Source: Nocardia grenadensis NBRC 108939
Lineage (GTDB): Bacteria; Actinomycetota; Actinomycetes; Mycobacteriales; Mycobacteriaceae
NCBI RefSeq assembly: GCF_001613445.1
Contig: NZ_BDCJ01000003.1
Span: forward strand, 124,001-188,000
DNA: 64,000 nt
Reading direction: 5' to 3'
This document shows, piece after piece, positions 54,201 to 64,000 of the stretch. The position numbers were made by a program, and so were the translations under genes. The first letter of the stretch is position 1. Every line of letters begins with the position of its first letter. A model generated the notes under the pieces. The model did no database searches. It was not told the DNA's origin and saw only the letters and a list, made by a program, of their open reading frames with translations.

Positions 54201-57200
54201 TCACCTGGTAGAGCGGGAGATGCGCGGTAGACCGCGGGGGGTTCAGCGCCTCCACGACCTGTTCGAACGGTACGTCCGCATGTGCCAGCGCGGCGAGATC
54301 GGTTTCCCGGATATCGGCGAGCAGTTCGGCGAACGTCTGCCGCGACGCGACTCGCGACCGCAGCACCAGCGTATTGACGAACATGCCGATCAGGTCGTCG
54401 AGTTCCCGCACCCCACGACCGGCCACCGGGGTTCCGATCGCGATATCGCCGACTCCGGACAGCCGCGCCAGCAGGATCGACAGCGCGGCGTGCAACACCA
54501 TGAAAACTGTCGCGTTACCGGCGCGGGCCGCCGCGACGATCCGGGCGTGCAACTCCGCGGAGATCTCGAACTCGACGGCGCGCCCGCGCAGCGACGCCAC
54601 CGGTGGCCGGGGCAGATCGGTGGGCAACTCGAGCAGTTCGGGCATTCCGCCGAGGGTCTGCTTCCAGAATCGCAGTTGCCGCGATACCAGCGAGTCCGGA
54701 TCGTGCTCGGCACCGAGGATCTCGTGCTGCCACAGCGCGTAGTCGGCGTACTGGACCGGCAGCGGCGGCCAGTGCGGTGCACTGCCCTGCCTGCTCGCCT
54801 CGTACGCCACCGCCACGTCACGGGCGAGCGGCAGCATGGACTGCCCGTCCGCGCAGATGTGGTGGACGGTGATCATCAGCACGTGGTCGCGCTCGCCCAG
54901 TTCGAACAGCTCGATCCGCAGCGGCGGTGCCTGGGTCACGTCGAAACCGGTGGTGAACGCGGCGACGGCCCGCCGCATCAGCTGATCCTCGGCCACCGGT
55001 ACCGGCCGCAGCTCCGGCACGGCCTCGGCGGCCGGGACCACCAGTTGATACGGGACACCCTCGGCCATGGGGAACGCGGTGCGCAGTGCTTCGTGGCGTT
55101 CGACGACCAGGGCGCAGGCCCGGCGCAGCGCGTCGATATCGAGCTCCCCGGTCAGCCTGATCACCAGGGGGATGTTGTAGGCGCCCACCGAGGTGTCGAA
55201 TTGGTTGAGGAACCACATCCGCTGCTGGGCCGGGGACAGCGGTACCCGCGCGGGCCGGGCCCGCGCCACCAGCGGTGCCCGGTGCGCGCGGTCGAGACCG
55301 GTCAGCTGCGCGGCCAGCTCGGCTACCGTCGGCGCCTCGAACAGCTCGCGGACACCGACCCGCGCCCCGGTGGCGGCGCTCAACTGGGCCGCTGCCCGGG
55401 TCGCCGACAGCGAGTTACCGCCCAGCTCGAAGAAGCTGTCCGCGGCCCCCACCTCGTCGAGGTCCAGGACGCGGGCGAAGACGTCCGCCACCGCCCGCTC
55501 GGCGTCGGTACCCGGAGCGACCCACGCGCGGCGGGCGCCGAATTCGGGTGCCGGGAGAGCGAGGCGGTCGAGTTTGCCGCTCGTGGTGAGCGGCAGCGCG
55601 GGCAGCAGGGTCAGCGCCTCGGGCACCATATGCGCCGGCAACCGGTCGCGCACGGCCGCCCGCACCGCCGCGAGGTCCACCGAGGCGGCACCGGCGAGAT
55701 ATCCGGCGAGGCGCTCACGCCCCCGCTCGTCAGGCCGCAGGACGACGACGGCCCGGTCGACACCGGGACAGCCGGCGAGGACACTTTCGATCTCGCCGAG
55801 TTCGATGCGCTGGCCACGGATCTTGACCTGGAAATCCCGGCGGCCGAGGTACTCCAGCGTGCGGTCGTGGGTCCAGCGCACGAGGTCACCGGTGCGGTAC
55901 ATACGTGTTCCCGGCGCCCCGAACGGGTTCGCCACGAACGCTCCGGCCGTGGTTACCGGCCGGCTCGGATATCCGCGCGCCAGTTGTACGCCCGCGAGAT
56001 ACAGCTCTCCTGTCACACCGGGTGGTACCGGTCGCAACCAGGCATCCAGCACGACCGCGTCCACCCCGCGCAGCGGCTCGCCGATCGTCACCGCGGCGCC
56101 GGGGCGCAGCGGTCCGCTCATACAGGCCAGAATCGTGGTCTCGGTGGGTCCGTACACGTTCAGCAGGCGTCTGCCCGGCGCCCAGACGGCCACCGTCTCC
56201 GGCGGCACCACCTCACCACCCGCCAGCAGCACCCGCAGGGAATCCAGGCCTTCCGGGGACAGTGTCGCCAGCACACTCGGGGTCAGGAAGGCGTGCGATA
56301 TTCGCTGTGTACGGATCAGTTCGGCCAGTTCGGCGCCCGCGTACACCTCCGGCGGCGGCAGCACCAGCACCGCGCCGTTGCTGTGCGCCAGCAATATTTC
56401 GAGGATCAGGGCGTCGAACCCGGGCGCGGAACCCTGCAACACCCGCGACCCGCTGTCGGCGGCGAGTCGTTTCCGCTGCTCGGCAGCGAAATTCGCCAGG
56501 CCCTCGTGCGTCACCGCCACGCCCTTGGGCACGCCGGTGGAGCCCGATGTGTAGATCACATACGCCGTATCCCGGAGATGCGGTGTGCGCACGAGGTCCG
56601 CGTCGAGTATCCGACCGGACGGGTATTCCGCGAGGTAAGCCCAGGTCTCCGGGTCGTCGAGGACCATCGGCCACACCGAATCCGGCAGCGACCCGCGCGC
56701 GGATCCGCTCGTCAGCGCGATCCGGATATTCGCGTGTTCGACCATGAGCGCTATCCGTTCCGCAGGGTTGCGGGTATCGACCGGTACGAGCGCGGCACCC
56801 GTTTTCGTCACCGCCCACAGGCCGACCACGAACTCCACCGACCGGGGCAGCGCCAGCGCCACCCGGTCGCCCGGGCCGACGCCCCGGTCGATCAACTTCC
56901 GTGCCAAGCGGTCGGACCGGTCCGCCAGTTCGGCGTAGGAGACCGTCTGCCCGTCCGAGATCAGCGCCGCCGCCGCGGGGTCGCGGGCCGCCCCCGCCGC
57001 GAGCAGTTCCGACAGCGAACGCGGTGCCTCGGCGCTGCCGCCCGAGGCCGGCACCAGATCCGCCCGTTCGCCGGCCGACAGCAGATCGATCGCCCCGAGC
57101 GGTCTGTCCGCAGCACCGGCGATCGCGTGCAGCACGCGGGCCAGCCGGGCCGCGATATCGGCCGCCGTCCGAGCGTCGACCCGGGCGCGCTGATAGCGGA

Positions 57201-60200
57201 CCCGGACATGCAGTTCGTCGGTCTGGTGTGCCTGGACCAGCAGCGGATAGTGCGCGGCGTCGCGGCCCTCGGCCGAGAGCACCCGCATCCCGTCGATATC
57301 GGTATCGCCCAGACCCCTGCTGTCGACCGGATAGGACTCGAAGACCACCAGGGTGTCGAACAGATGCGGACTGTTCGCGGCGGCGGTGATCGCGGACAGT
57401 TCGAGATAGTGGTGGTCGAGCAGCCGGGTGTTGTCGGCCTGCAGGCGGGCCAGCAGCTCGGCGACGGTCCGCGTGCGGGTCACGTCCACCGATACCGGGA
57501 TCGTATTGATGAACAGCCCGATCATCGACTCCACACCGGGCAGGTCGGCGGGACGGCCGGAGACGGTGCTGCCGAAGACCACGCGTTCGGTGCCCAGCAG
57601 GTTGCCCAACACCACCGCCCAGGAGAACTGGACGATAGTGGCCATCGTGACCGCGTGCTCCCGGACGAACTCGGTCAGCCGCGCGGTGGTGGCGTGTTCG
57701 AGAACGACCGGCAGATCGACCGGTACATCGGCGACGGTCGCGGTATGCGGGTCGGTGATCAGGGTGGGTTCGACCGACTCACCGAGAGCCGCACGCCACA
57801 CCTGAATACCGGCCTCGTGATCGCGTTCCGCCAGCCACACCAGATAGTCGCGGTAGGACGCTGCGGCCGGCAGCAGATCGGTCCGGTCGTCCACCGCGTA
57901 GAGACCGATCAGCTCCCGGCACAGCAGCGGCAGCGACCAGCCGTCGAGCAGCAGGTGGTGCGCCGTCAGCACCAGCCGGACATCCCCCGGGCCCACCGTG
58001 ACCGCGAGAAAACGCAGCAGCGGCGGATCCGCGGGGTCGAACACCACGGCCCGTTCGGCTTCGATCAACCGGTCGAGTTCGGCGGTGTCCCCGCCGGTCT
58101 CGGCGCGGTGCCAGCGCAGCGCCACGGCGGCGGGAACGACCTGTGCTGCCACGCCCTCGGCCGTTCGGGTGAAGGCCGCGCGCAGGTTCGGATGCCGGTC
58201 GAGCAGCGCTCGCGCGGCCCGTTCGAGCCGGTCCTGGTCGACCGTGCCCGCCAGGGTCAGCACCGATTGGGCGGTGTAGACGTCCAGTTCACCGGCGGCG
58301 AATTCGGCGTGGAAGAGCAGGCCCGCCTGGAGCGGCGCCAGCGACCACACATCGGTGAGCGGGCCGTAGCGGTCGGCGAAGACGTCCAGATCGGTCCGCC
58401 CGACCGCGACGAGCGGAACATCGGCGGGGCACAGGCCCCAGTCGTCGTCGCTACGTGCCGCGGCGGCGATCTCGCGGACGGCATCCAACCAGTCCTCGGC
58501 CAGTTCGGCGACCTCCGCGCGGTCCAGCAACCGCGCGGCGTAGCCGATCTGCGCCGACAGCACGGGGCCCGCCGCGGTCTCGGCCGTGTGCACATCGATC
58601 GTGATCACCGCCGCCGCGGGCATATCCGGATCGAACGCGCCGCGCCGGTCGAACTCCTCCCCTGTCGGCACCCAGGGCAGTCCCGACAGGGCGGCGAGAT
58701 CGACACCGGCCCGGCCGAGATTGTTGAAGGCGATCTGCGGCTCCGGTGCGCCTGCCAGCCGCTCCCCGGCGACCGGGTCGAGGTAGCGCAGCAGGCCGTA
58801 GCCGATCCCCTTGTCCGGGATAGCCCGCAACTGTTGCTTGACCGCTTTCACCGCGGTACGCAGATCACCGGCGTCGACCGGATCCAGCGCGACCGGGTAG
58901 GCGCTGGTGAACCAGCCCACGGTACGGGACAGGTCGGCACCGGGGACCAGCTGCTCCTCGCGGCCGTGGCCCTCGAGCAGGATTTTCGCACCGCGGTGGG
59001 TGCTGCCGCGGCGTGCGCGCCAGCGAGCCAGGGCGACCGTCAGTCCCGCGAGCAGTGCGTCGTCCACCGTGGCGCGGGCGGCTCCGGGCACTACCTCGAG
59101 CAGCACTCTGGTGATCTCGGCCGGCAGGGATACCTCCAGCTGCCGGACCGTCGCCTGGGTGTCCACGGCCGGATCGAGCGCCGCCCGGCCCAGTAGCGGG
59201 TCGGGGGCCGCGCTCATCCGCTGCCACAGGTCGAATTCGCCGGTCCGATCCGCCGCCGCTTCGGTCAGGGCGTGTGCCCAGCGGCGCATGGAGGTGCCCG
59301 GGGCGGGCAGGTCCACCGCCCGGCCCGCGACGATCTGCTGCCAGGCGGTCGCGAAATCGGGGAGCAGGATGCGCCACGAGACGCCGTCCACGGCCAGGTG
59401 GTGGATGACGACAAGGGCCCGGCCCTCCGCTTCGACTCCCGCCGCGGGCACCAGGCAGACCACCTGCACGACCCGTCCGGCGTCCGGATCGAGACGTGCG
59501 GTGGCCGCGGCCAGCGCGGCCTCGGCCACCGCGGTGAAACCGGCACCACCCGGCGCCTCCTCGGCCCGGAAAGTCTGCACGAGAACGGTTTCCGCGGCCT
59601 CGATCGAACCGGCCGGCAGCACCCGCAGACAGCCGTCGCGCAGTCGGCAGCGGAGCATATCGTGCCGGTCCAGCAGCGCCTGCACCGTCGCGGTGACCTC
59701 GGCGATGCCGGCGTCGCCGGGCAGCCGCACCAGCATCGACTGGGCGAATCCCCGGGCCGCGCCGAGGCGTGCACCGAACCAGGCCACGATCGGCGTACTC
59801 GGGATATCTCCTACGCCGCCGCCGGGCAGTTCGGCGAGCGTCGCCCGGCTCGTGGTCGCGGCGGCCTGCGCGAGGGCCCGGACGGTTCGGCGTTCGAAGA
59901 TATCCCGGGCCCGGAGGACCACCCCCGCGGCCTGCAGCCGCGCGGCCAGCTGGATCGACATGATGGAATCGCCGCCCAACGCGAAGAACGACGTGGTCGC
60001 CCCCACCGACGGCACCCCGAGCACCTCCGCGAACGCCGCCGCGACAGTGCGTTCCATATCGGTGGCCGGTGCGACCGTGTCCGCCTCACGCACCTCGAGT
60101 ACGGGTTCGGGCAGCGCCTTACGGTCCACCTTGCCGGTCGGGGCGAGCGGCATCCGGTCCAGGACGGTGATCGTCGCGGGCAGCATATGGGCCGGCAGCA

Positions 60201-63200
60201 CACCCGCGAGCCGGTCCAGCACCGCGGTCGCAGCGAGTTCCGCGCCGGGCTCACCCACGAGATAGGCAGCGAGCAGCGACCGGCCTTCCGGGCCCGGCCG
60301 GGCGACCGTGACGGCCGAAGCGACACCGGGCTGCGCGAGCAACGCGGCATCGATCTCGCCGAGTTCGATGCGCTGGCCGCGGATCTTGATCTGGAAATCG
60401 CTGCGGCCGACATATTCCAGCGTATGGTCCGCAGTCCAGCGCACGATATCGCCGGTCCGATACATGCGCGTTCCCGGGCCGCCGTATGGATTCGCCACGA
60501 ACGCGTGCGCGGTCGGCGTCGGTCGATTCAGATATCCCCGCGCCAGCCCCGGGCCCGCCACATACAACTCACCCGCCACCCCGACCGGCACCGGCCGCAA
60601 CCGGGCGTCCAGAACGACGGCCTGCGCGCCGTGGATCGGGCCACCGATATCGATCGGGCCACCGGCACGCACCGGCGCGCTCGTGGTGATGACGATCGTC
60701 GCCTCGGTCGGACCGTAGATATTGTGCAGCCGGCGCCCCGGCGCCCAGGTCGCGACCAGCTCCGCCGGCACCCGCTCACCGCCGACCGCCAGCACCCGCA
60801 CCGACTCCAGATCGGCGGGCGATACCGTCGCCAGCACACTCGGCGTCAGGAATGCATGCGATACCCGGTGGTCGCGGATGAGCCGGCCCAGTTCCGCGCC
60901 ACCGAAGACATCCGGCGGCGAGATCACCAGCGCGGCGCCCGCCGCACAGGCCATCAGTGCCTCGAGCAGTACCGCGTCGAATGCCGGTGCCGCGACGTGC
61001 AGCACCCGTGCGGTCCGGTCCACCCGGTAACGCATCCGCTGAGCGGTGGCGAAGTTCGCGAGCCCCTCATGGGTGACCACCACCCCCTTCGGCGTGCCGG
61101 TGGAACCGGAGGTGTAGATCAGATACGCCGTATCCCCGATCCGGGCCCGCCGCGGCACGACCGAACTCGCGGAAAGACCCTGCCGACCAGCGATTTCGGC
61201 GGCTGTGGCCGGATCGTCGAGTACCGACCACTCGACCCCGTCCGGCAGCGCACCGACCGCGGCCGCGACCGTGAGTCCGAAGGCGATACCGGCGTCGGCG
61301 ATCAGCTGGGCCATCCGCTCCCGCGGGTACCGCAGATCCACCGGAACGAAGGCGGCGCCGGTCCGGGAGATCGCCCACATGGCGATCTGATAGTCCACCG
61401 AACGAGGTACCGCCAGCGCGATATGGACGCCGGGACCCGCGCCGCGCGCCACCAGATGGCCGGCCAGCAGGTCGGCGCGCCGGTAGAGTTCGGCGTAGGT
61501 CAGGGTTTCGCTCTCGCCGATCAGCGCGACCTGCGCAGGGTGCGCGGCGACCGCCGCGGCCAGCAGATCCGGCAGCAGGCACGGGATTTCGGTCGCGGGG
61601 CCCACCGCCGGTACCAGCTCTTCGGCTTCCGTCGCGGTGAGCAGATCGATATCACCGACCGCCCGGGCCGGGTCGCCGGTGACCGATTCGAGGATCCGCA
61701 CGAACCGGTCGGCGAGCGCCTGCGCGGTGCGGTCCGCGAAAAGATCGGTGGCGTAGACGATCTCCCCGTCGATACCCTCGGGCCGATCGCCGTCGACCCG
61801 CTCGTCCAGCAGTACGGTGAGATCGGTTTTGGCCTGCGCGATCCCGGGGTCGAGCAGTGTGACGTCCACATCCGGCAGCTCGAACCGCGCCGGCCCGGTG
61901 TTCTGCAGTCCGAACATCACCTGGTACAGCGGTGTGTACGCGGTGGACCGGGGACGATCGAGCACATCGACGAGCCGTTCATAGGCGATATCGGCATGCG
62001 CGAGGGCGGCCGCGTCGATATCGCGCACCTCCGCGAGCAGTGCGCGGAACGACCGGTCCTCGTCGATCCGGGTGCGCAGCACCACGGTGTTGACGAACAT
62101 GCCGACCAGGTCGTCGAGCGCCTCGTGGCCCCGGCCCGCGACCGGCGTACCGACCGAGATATCGTCGGTGTGCGCCGTCCGGGCGAGCAGGATCGCCAGC
62201 GCCGCGTGCAGTACCACGAAGGTCGTCACGCCCTCCGCCCGCGCCAATCGCACGATGGCGTCGTGCAGCCGCGGCGGGATACCGAAGCGCACGCTGCCAC
62301 CGGCCGTGGTGATCGTGGCCGGGCGCGGGCGGTCGGTCGGCAGATTCAGCAGTTCCGGGCTGTCGCCGAGCACGCCCGTCCAGTAGGCGATCTGCCGGGA
62401 GATCAGTGAATCGGGGTCGTTCTCGGCGCCCAGGCGCTCGCGCTGCCACAGCGCGTAGTCGCCGTACTGGACCGCTATCGGTTCCCACTGCGGCGGCTGC
62501 CGGCGCGTCCGGGCCGTATAAGCGGTGAACACGTCCCGGGCCAGCACCGGCATCGAGGCACCGTCGGCGGCGATATGGTGCGCGACCAGGACCAGTGCGT
62601 ATTCCCCGGCCGCGGTGCGGTACAACCCGGCCCGGACGGGCACCGAAACCGCGACATCGAAGCCGGTTTCGGCGATCCGCCGGATCCGGTCGGCCAGTTC
62701 GCTGTCGTCGGCGACCGATTCGGCCTCCGGCAGCAGCGCGGACCCGGCGGCCGGGGTATCCAGGACGACCTGGCACGGTTCGCCGTCCACCAGGGGGTAG
62801 ATCGTCCGCAACGGCTCGTGTCGCAGGGTCACGTCCCGGAAAGCGGCCCGCAGCGCGGCGAGATCGAGCGTACCGCCGAGCCGGGCCGCGAAACAGATGT
62901 TGTACGCGGCGGACCCGGTGTCGTACTGGTTGAGGAACCACATCCGGCGCTGCGCCGCCGCCAGCGGGACGGCGTCCGGGCGCTCGCGCGCCGTGAGCGG
63001 GAGGGCGGTGCCGCGGGTGCGGGTGGTGAGCCGTTGCGCCAGGCCGGCGATCGTCGGCTCGTCGAAGATATCGCGGATACCGACCTCGACACCCAGTGCC
63101 GCTTCGGCACGGGCGGCGATCCGCGCGGCCGACAGTGAGTCGACACCGATCTCGAACAGATCCGCTGTCACGCTCACCTGCTCGGTTCCGGTCAGGCCGG

Positions 63201-64000
63201 CGACGATACGCGCCAGCGCGGTTTCCCGCTCGGTACGCGGGGCCACGTATTCGGCCCGGTCCTCGAATACCGGCCGGGGCAGCGCCGCCCGGTCCACCTT
63301 GCCGTTGGCGGTGAGCGGGATCGCCGCCAGGATCTGTACGGCGGCCGGCACCAGGTAGGCCGGCAGCGTCCGCGCGAGCCGGTCGCGCAGCTCGCGGCCC
63401 GTGGGCTCGGCGCCGGGGACGAGCGTCACGTAGCCGGCGATCCGGTCCGTCGTGGCGACGACGACCGCCCGGGCGACTTCCGGCAGCGCGCACAGCGCGG
63501 CCTCGATCTCGCCGGGTTCCACCCGCTGCCCGCGCACCTTCACCTGGAAATCGCCGCGCCCCGCGAACTCCAGATCACCGGACCTCGTCCAGCGGACCAG
63601 GTCGCCGGTGCGGTACAGCCGCTCCCCCGAGGCGCCGAATGGGTGCGCGACGAACGCGGCGCAGGTGAGGCCGGGGCGGCCGTGGTACCCGCGGGCCGTC
63701 TGCACACCCGAGACGTAGAGTTCGCCGGTCACGCCGAATGGAACAGGTCGCAGCCGGGAATCCAGGACGTACCCGCGCATACCGGCGACCGGCCGCCCGA
63801 TCGGGACGGTCGCGCGGGGGCTATCCCCGGGCACGCACGGATGGCTGGTGACGACCTCGGCCTCGGCCGGCCCGTACCAGTTCACGACCTCGGCATTGCC
63901 GAATACGCGCGCAGACTCGTCGACGGTGCGCTGGGCCAGTGCTTCACCGGCGACGAACACCCGGCGGACCGACGGCAAGGGCGCCGCGGTGGTGTCGAGC
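51274..64000 (-). CDS. Multimodular nonribosomal peptide synthetase, C-terminal 4.2 kresidues (N-terminus outside window)
   Basis: The gene runs off the right edge; about 4241 codons are in view. Domain order from the edge: A1 (second half) with unusual YGPAEAEV; T1 (~63140, GVDSLS); C1 (HHIAADG ~62570); A2 ([11 protein letters not shown] ~61100); T2 (GGDSIM ~59965); E ([10 protein letters not shown] ~59390, EGHGRE, NNLGR); C2 (HHLLLDG ~57950, DCL type as expected after E); A3 (~56540); T3 (GGNSLS ~55420); C3 (HHICADG ~54855); A4 (~53400); T4 (GGNSLL ~52215); TE (GWSLGG ~51820, His in ELSHPEAL). Pocket residues of A4 read D-F-W-S-V-G-M-V-H-K, a Thr-type code. A2 and A3 have D-A-L-F-x-G pockets of uncertain specificity. 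Predicted 3' product end: D-X-X-Thr, released by TE. Confidence 0.97.
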   Translation of the reverse strand, partial: LDTTAAPLPSVRRVFVAGEALAQRTVDESARVFGNAEVVNWYGPAEAEVVTSHPCVPGDSPRATVPIGRPVAGMRGYVLDSRLRPVPFGVTGELYVSGVQTARGYHGRPGLTCAAFVAHPFGASGERLYRTGDLVRWTRSGDLEFAGRGDFQVKVRGQRVEPGEIEAALCALPEVARAVVVATTDRIAGYVTLVPGAEPTGRELRDRLARTLPAYLVPAAVQILAAIPLTANGKVDRAALPRPVFEDRAEYVAPRTERETALARIVAGLTGTEQVSVTADLFEIGVDSLSAARIAARAEAALGVEVGIRDIFDEPTIAGLAQRLTTRTRGTALPLTARERPDAVPLAAAQRRMWFLNQYDTGSAAYNICFAARLGGTLDLAALRAAFRDVTLRHEPLRTIYPLVDGEPCQVVLDTPAAGSALLPEAESVADDSELADRIRRIAETGFDVAVSVPVRAGLYRTAAGEYALVLVAHHIAADGASMPVLARDVFTAYTARTRRQPPQWEPIAVQYGDYALWQRERLGAENDPDSLISRQIAYWTGVLGDSPELLNLPTDRPRPATITTAGGSVRFGIPPRLHDAIVRLARAEGVTTFVVLHAALAILLARTAHTDDISVGTPVAGRGHEALDDLVGMFVNTVVLRTRIDEDRSFRALLAEVRDIDAAALAHADIAYERLVDVLDRPRSTAYTPLYQVMFGLQNTGPARFELPDVDVTLLDPGIAQAKTDLTVLLDERVDGDRPEGIDGEIVYATDLFADRTAQALADRFVRILESVTGDPARAVGDIDLLTATEAEELVPAVGPATEIPCLLPDLLAAAVAAHPAQVALIGESETLTYAELYRRADLLAGHLVARGAGPGVHIALAVPRSVDYQIAMWAISRTGAAFVPVDLRYPRERMAQLIADAGIAFGLTVAAAVGALPDGVEWSVLDDPATAAEIAGRQGLSASSVVPRRARIGDTAYLIYTSGSTGTPKGVVVTHEGLANFATAQRMRYRVDRTARVLHVAAPAFDAVLLEALMACAAGAALVISPPDVFGGAELGRLIRDHRVSHAFLTPSVLATVSPADLESVRVLAVGGERVPAELVATWAPGRRLHNIYGPTEATIVITTSAPVRAGGPIDIGGPIHGAQAVVLDARLRPVPVGVAGELYVAGPGLARGYLNRPTPTAHAFVANPYGGPGTRMYRTGDIVRWTADHTLEYVGRSDFQIKIRGQRIELGEIDAALLAQPGVASAVTVARPGPEGRSLLAAYLVGEPGAELAATAVLDRLAGVLPAHMLPATITVLDRMPLAPTGKVDRKALPEPVLEVREADTVAPATDMERTVAAAFAEVLGVPSVGATTSFFALGGDSIMSIQLAARLQAAGVVLRARDIFERRTVRALAQAAATTSRATLAELPGGGVGDIPSTPIVAWFGARLGAARGFAQSMLVRLPGDAGIAEVTATVQALLDRHDMLRCRLRDGCLRVLPAGSIEAAETVLVQTFRAEEAPGGAGFTAVAEAALAAATARLDPDAGRVVQVVCLVPAAGVEAEGRALVVIHHLAVDGVSWRILLPDFATAWQQIVAGRAVDLPAPGTSMRRWAHALTEAAADRTGEFDLWQRMSAAPDPLLGRAALDPAVDTQATVRQLEVSLPAEITRVLLEVVPGAARATVDDALLAGLTVALARWRARRGSTHRGAKILLEGHGREEQLVPGADLSRTVGWFTSAYPVALDPVDAGDLRTAVKAVKQQLRAIPDKGIGYGLLRYLDPVAGERLAGAPEPQIAFNNLGRAGVDLAALSGLPWVPTGEEFDRRGAFDPDMPAAAVITIDVHTAETAAGPVLSAQIGYAARLLDRAEVAELAEDWLDAVREIAAAARSDDDWGLCPADVPLVAVGRTDLDVFADRYGPLTDVWSLAPLQAGLLFHAEFAAGELDVYTAQSVLTLAGTVDQDRLERAARALLDRHPNLRAAFTRTAEGVAAQVVPAAVALRWHRAETGGDTAELDRLIEAERAVVFDPADPPLLRFLAVTVGPGDVRLVLTAHHLLLDGWSLPLLCRELIGLYAVDDRTDLLPAAASYRDYLVWLAERDHEAGIQVWRAALGESVEPTLITDPHTATVADVPVDLPVVLEHATTARLTEFVREHAVTMATIVQFSWAVVLGNLLGTERVVFGSTVSGRPADLPGVESMIGLFINTIPVSVDVTRTRTVAELLARLQADNTRLLDHHYLELSAITAAANSPHLFDTLVVFESYPVDSRGLGDTDIDGMRVLSAEGRDAAHYPLLVQAHQTDELHVRVRYQRARVDARTAADIAARLARVLHAIAGAADRPLGAIDLLSAGERADLVPASGGSAEAPRSLSELLAAGAARDPAAAALISDGQTVSYAELADRSDRLARKLIDRGVGPGDRVALALPRSVEFVVGLWAVTKTGAALVPVDTRNPAERIALMVEHANIRIALTSGSARGSLPDSVWPMVLDDPETWAYLAEYPSGRILDADLVRTPHLRDTAYVIYTSGSTGVPKGVAVTHEGLANFAAEQRKRLAADSGSRVLQGSAPGFDALILEILLAHSNGAVLVLPPPEVYAGAELAELIRTQRISHAFLTPSVLATLSPEGLDSLRVLLAGGEVVPPETVAVWAPGRRLLNVYGPTETTILACMSGPLRPGAAVTIGEPLRGVDAVVLDAWLRPVPPGVTGELYLAGVQLARGYPSRPVTTAGAFVANPFGAPGTRMYRTGDLVRWTHDRTLEYLGRRDFQVKIRGQRIELGEIESVLAGCPGVDRAVVVLRPDERGRERLAGYLAGAASVDLAAVRAAVRDRLPAHMVPEALTLLPALPLTTSGKLDRLALPAPEFGARRAWVAPGTDAERAVADVFARVLDLDEVGAADSFFELGGNSLSATRAAAQLSAATGARVGVRELFEAPTVAELAAQLTGLDRAHRAPLVARARPARVPLSPAQQRMWFLNQFDTSVGAYNIPLVIRLTGELDIDALRRACALVVERHEALRTAFPMAEGVPYQLVVPAAEAVPELRPVPVAEDQLMRRAVAAFTTGFDVTQAPPLRIELFELGERDHVLMITVHHICADGQSMLPLARDVAVAYEASRQGSAPHWPPLPVQYADYALWQHEILGAEHDPDSLVSRQLRFWKQTLGGMPELLELPTDLPRPPVASLRGRAVEFEISAELHARIVAAARAGNATVFMVLHAALSILLARLSGVGDIAIGTPVAGRGVRELDDLIGMFVNTLVLRSRVASRQTFAELLADIRETDLAALAHADVPFEQVVEALNPPRSTAHLPLYQVTLDVQNLSRAAVRLPGLTVEPVEDGFEQAQADLNVKLAERFDEAGRPGGLVGRLTFATDLFVAATMHRFARAYMRILAEVTADPKVVVGDIDLLDTAQRRALLDAAGPTGTAVPETTLAHLFAARVTERPDSVAVTDGRSALTYAELDRRAGLIAARLAECGAGPETLVAVALSRSVDLVAALLAVVRTGAGYLPLDVAYPEQRLRFVLDDARPVAVLASARTVSAVPEVPAPVLLVEDCATAAAVPAPVLSVARPDNTAYVIYTSGSTGRPKGVTVSHREAVTLFTEVPGRFDFGPGDVWTLFHSYAFDFAVWEMWGALLTGGRLVVVDYEVSRSPEAFADLVAREGVTVLSQTPSAFYGFAEADRERRAAGRGGPELALRYVVFGGEALDAARLAGWFAAHAPGSPRLINMYGITETTVHVTFGEVTGPESAGIGTPLPGMRVYVLDERLRPVPVGVPGEIYVAGGQLARGYLGAPATTAGRFVANPYGPAGARLYRSGDIGRWQDGEHGLALRYLGRVDAQIQLRGYRIELGEVETALLRHPGVVRAAAAVHRPGHGIDQLIGYVVAAEDAQLDPAAIRATAAEVLTGYMVPAAITVLPDLPLTVNGKLDRTALPAPDPGNAASEFVAPRTGTEKAISEVYAEVLGVGPVGVSDGFFDLGGNSLLATMVVRELKARGVTIALPWMFDDATPEALARRADEAEGGSGLQVLLPLRASGSEPPLFCVHPAGGLAWFYGGLVEHVHAERPVYGLQDPHVVAGEPPAESVDELAGRYVSEIRRVQPDGPYHLLGWSLGGQIAHAVAVRLRRAGAEVGLLALLDSAVELSGDAAAPEAAGDGPPGRLMADLLGGWRELFDLGDDVRADTHEQAWAVVREQVLGTAMFTAEQVDRVMTSFETAAGIADRYRPGVFDGDLYFFTAGKDHSDHDALARSWRRYVTGEIHNRVVDVRHLELSHPEALTVVGAVIERAVAQC

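Noticed and set aside
51280..59196. A 2638-codon rightward open frame opposite the NRPS
   Set aside because: It is antisense to a perfectly conserved NRPS; the translation is Arg/Gln/His-rich with no domain, as expected for the complementary frame of high-GC codons. The further rightward frame 59272-62409 is rejected for the same reason.
1..64000. CRISPR arrays, tRNA/rRNA genes, insertion sequences, prophage or att sites
   Set aside because: No regularly spaced repeats, no tRNA-like cloverleaf, no transposase or integrase motifs were recognised. A covariance-model scan would be needed to exclude small RNAs.

Overview
The window is high-GC DNA from a mycolate-making actinomycete, most likely Nocardia or a close relative. 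The order LppL-like lipoprotein / DUF5703 / pyrD is the one found in mycobacteria. An Emb-type arabinosyltransferase, an Lsr2 nucleoid protein, an MmpL-type permease, an MTB12-like lipoprotein and a DesA3-like desaturase all point the same way. No rRNA, tRNA, CRISPR array, prophage or intact insertion sequence was seen. Genus level is inference; no search was run.

Layout. 0-6 kb: the end of a heme-type ABC ATPase; a leftward operon (small protein, MTB12-like lipoprotein, MMPL permease); a rightward translationally coupled lppL-DUF5703-pyrD operon. 6-13.4 kb: a PfkB-family protein that lacks the catalytic GAGD motif; a fatty acyl-CoA synthetase behind a CRP/GlxR-like palindrome; an M20 peptidase with a YbhB protein; an XRE/DUF5753 regulator. 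14-17 kb: a PPOX-like protein, two tandem DUF574 methyltransferases, and a convergent lsr2. 17-24.3 kb: epoxide-hydrolase-like enzyme, MarR plus DHA2 efflux pump, secreted lipase lipoprotein, small membrane proteins, SRPBCC protein. 25-27.6 kb: metQ-metN-metI methionine importer. 28.2-32.7 kb: a stress partner-switching module (anti-sigma kinase and STAS antagonist, both behind SigB-like promoters) facing an operon of REC-PP2C phosphatase, CHASE3 histidine kinase and single-domain response regulator.

24.4-45 kb carries many decayed genes between intact ones: remnants of an ABC permease, a P-loop kinase, an LLM oxidoreductase, a beta-carbonic anhydrase, an AraC regulator, a ChrR-like cupin, a MarR regulator, an MmyB-type regulator and a HelD/UvrD-type helicase. 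Intact genes here include DUF5995, LLM oxidoreductase, a Gly/Cys-tailed membrane protein, desaturase, P450, ilvD, CPT-like kinase, type II thioesterase, YceI, HD protein and a methyltransferase.

46.5-64 kb: an Emb arabinosyltransferase, then the downstream end of a nonribosomal peptide cluster read leftward: a giant NRPS open at the right edge (A-T / C-A-T-E / C-A-T / C-A-T-TE in view), an FkbM methyltransferase overlapping its stop codon, and an MbtH protein. The last module is predicted to load Thr. The type II thioesterase at 42.3-43.1 kb probably serves the same assembly line.
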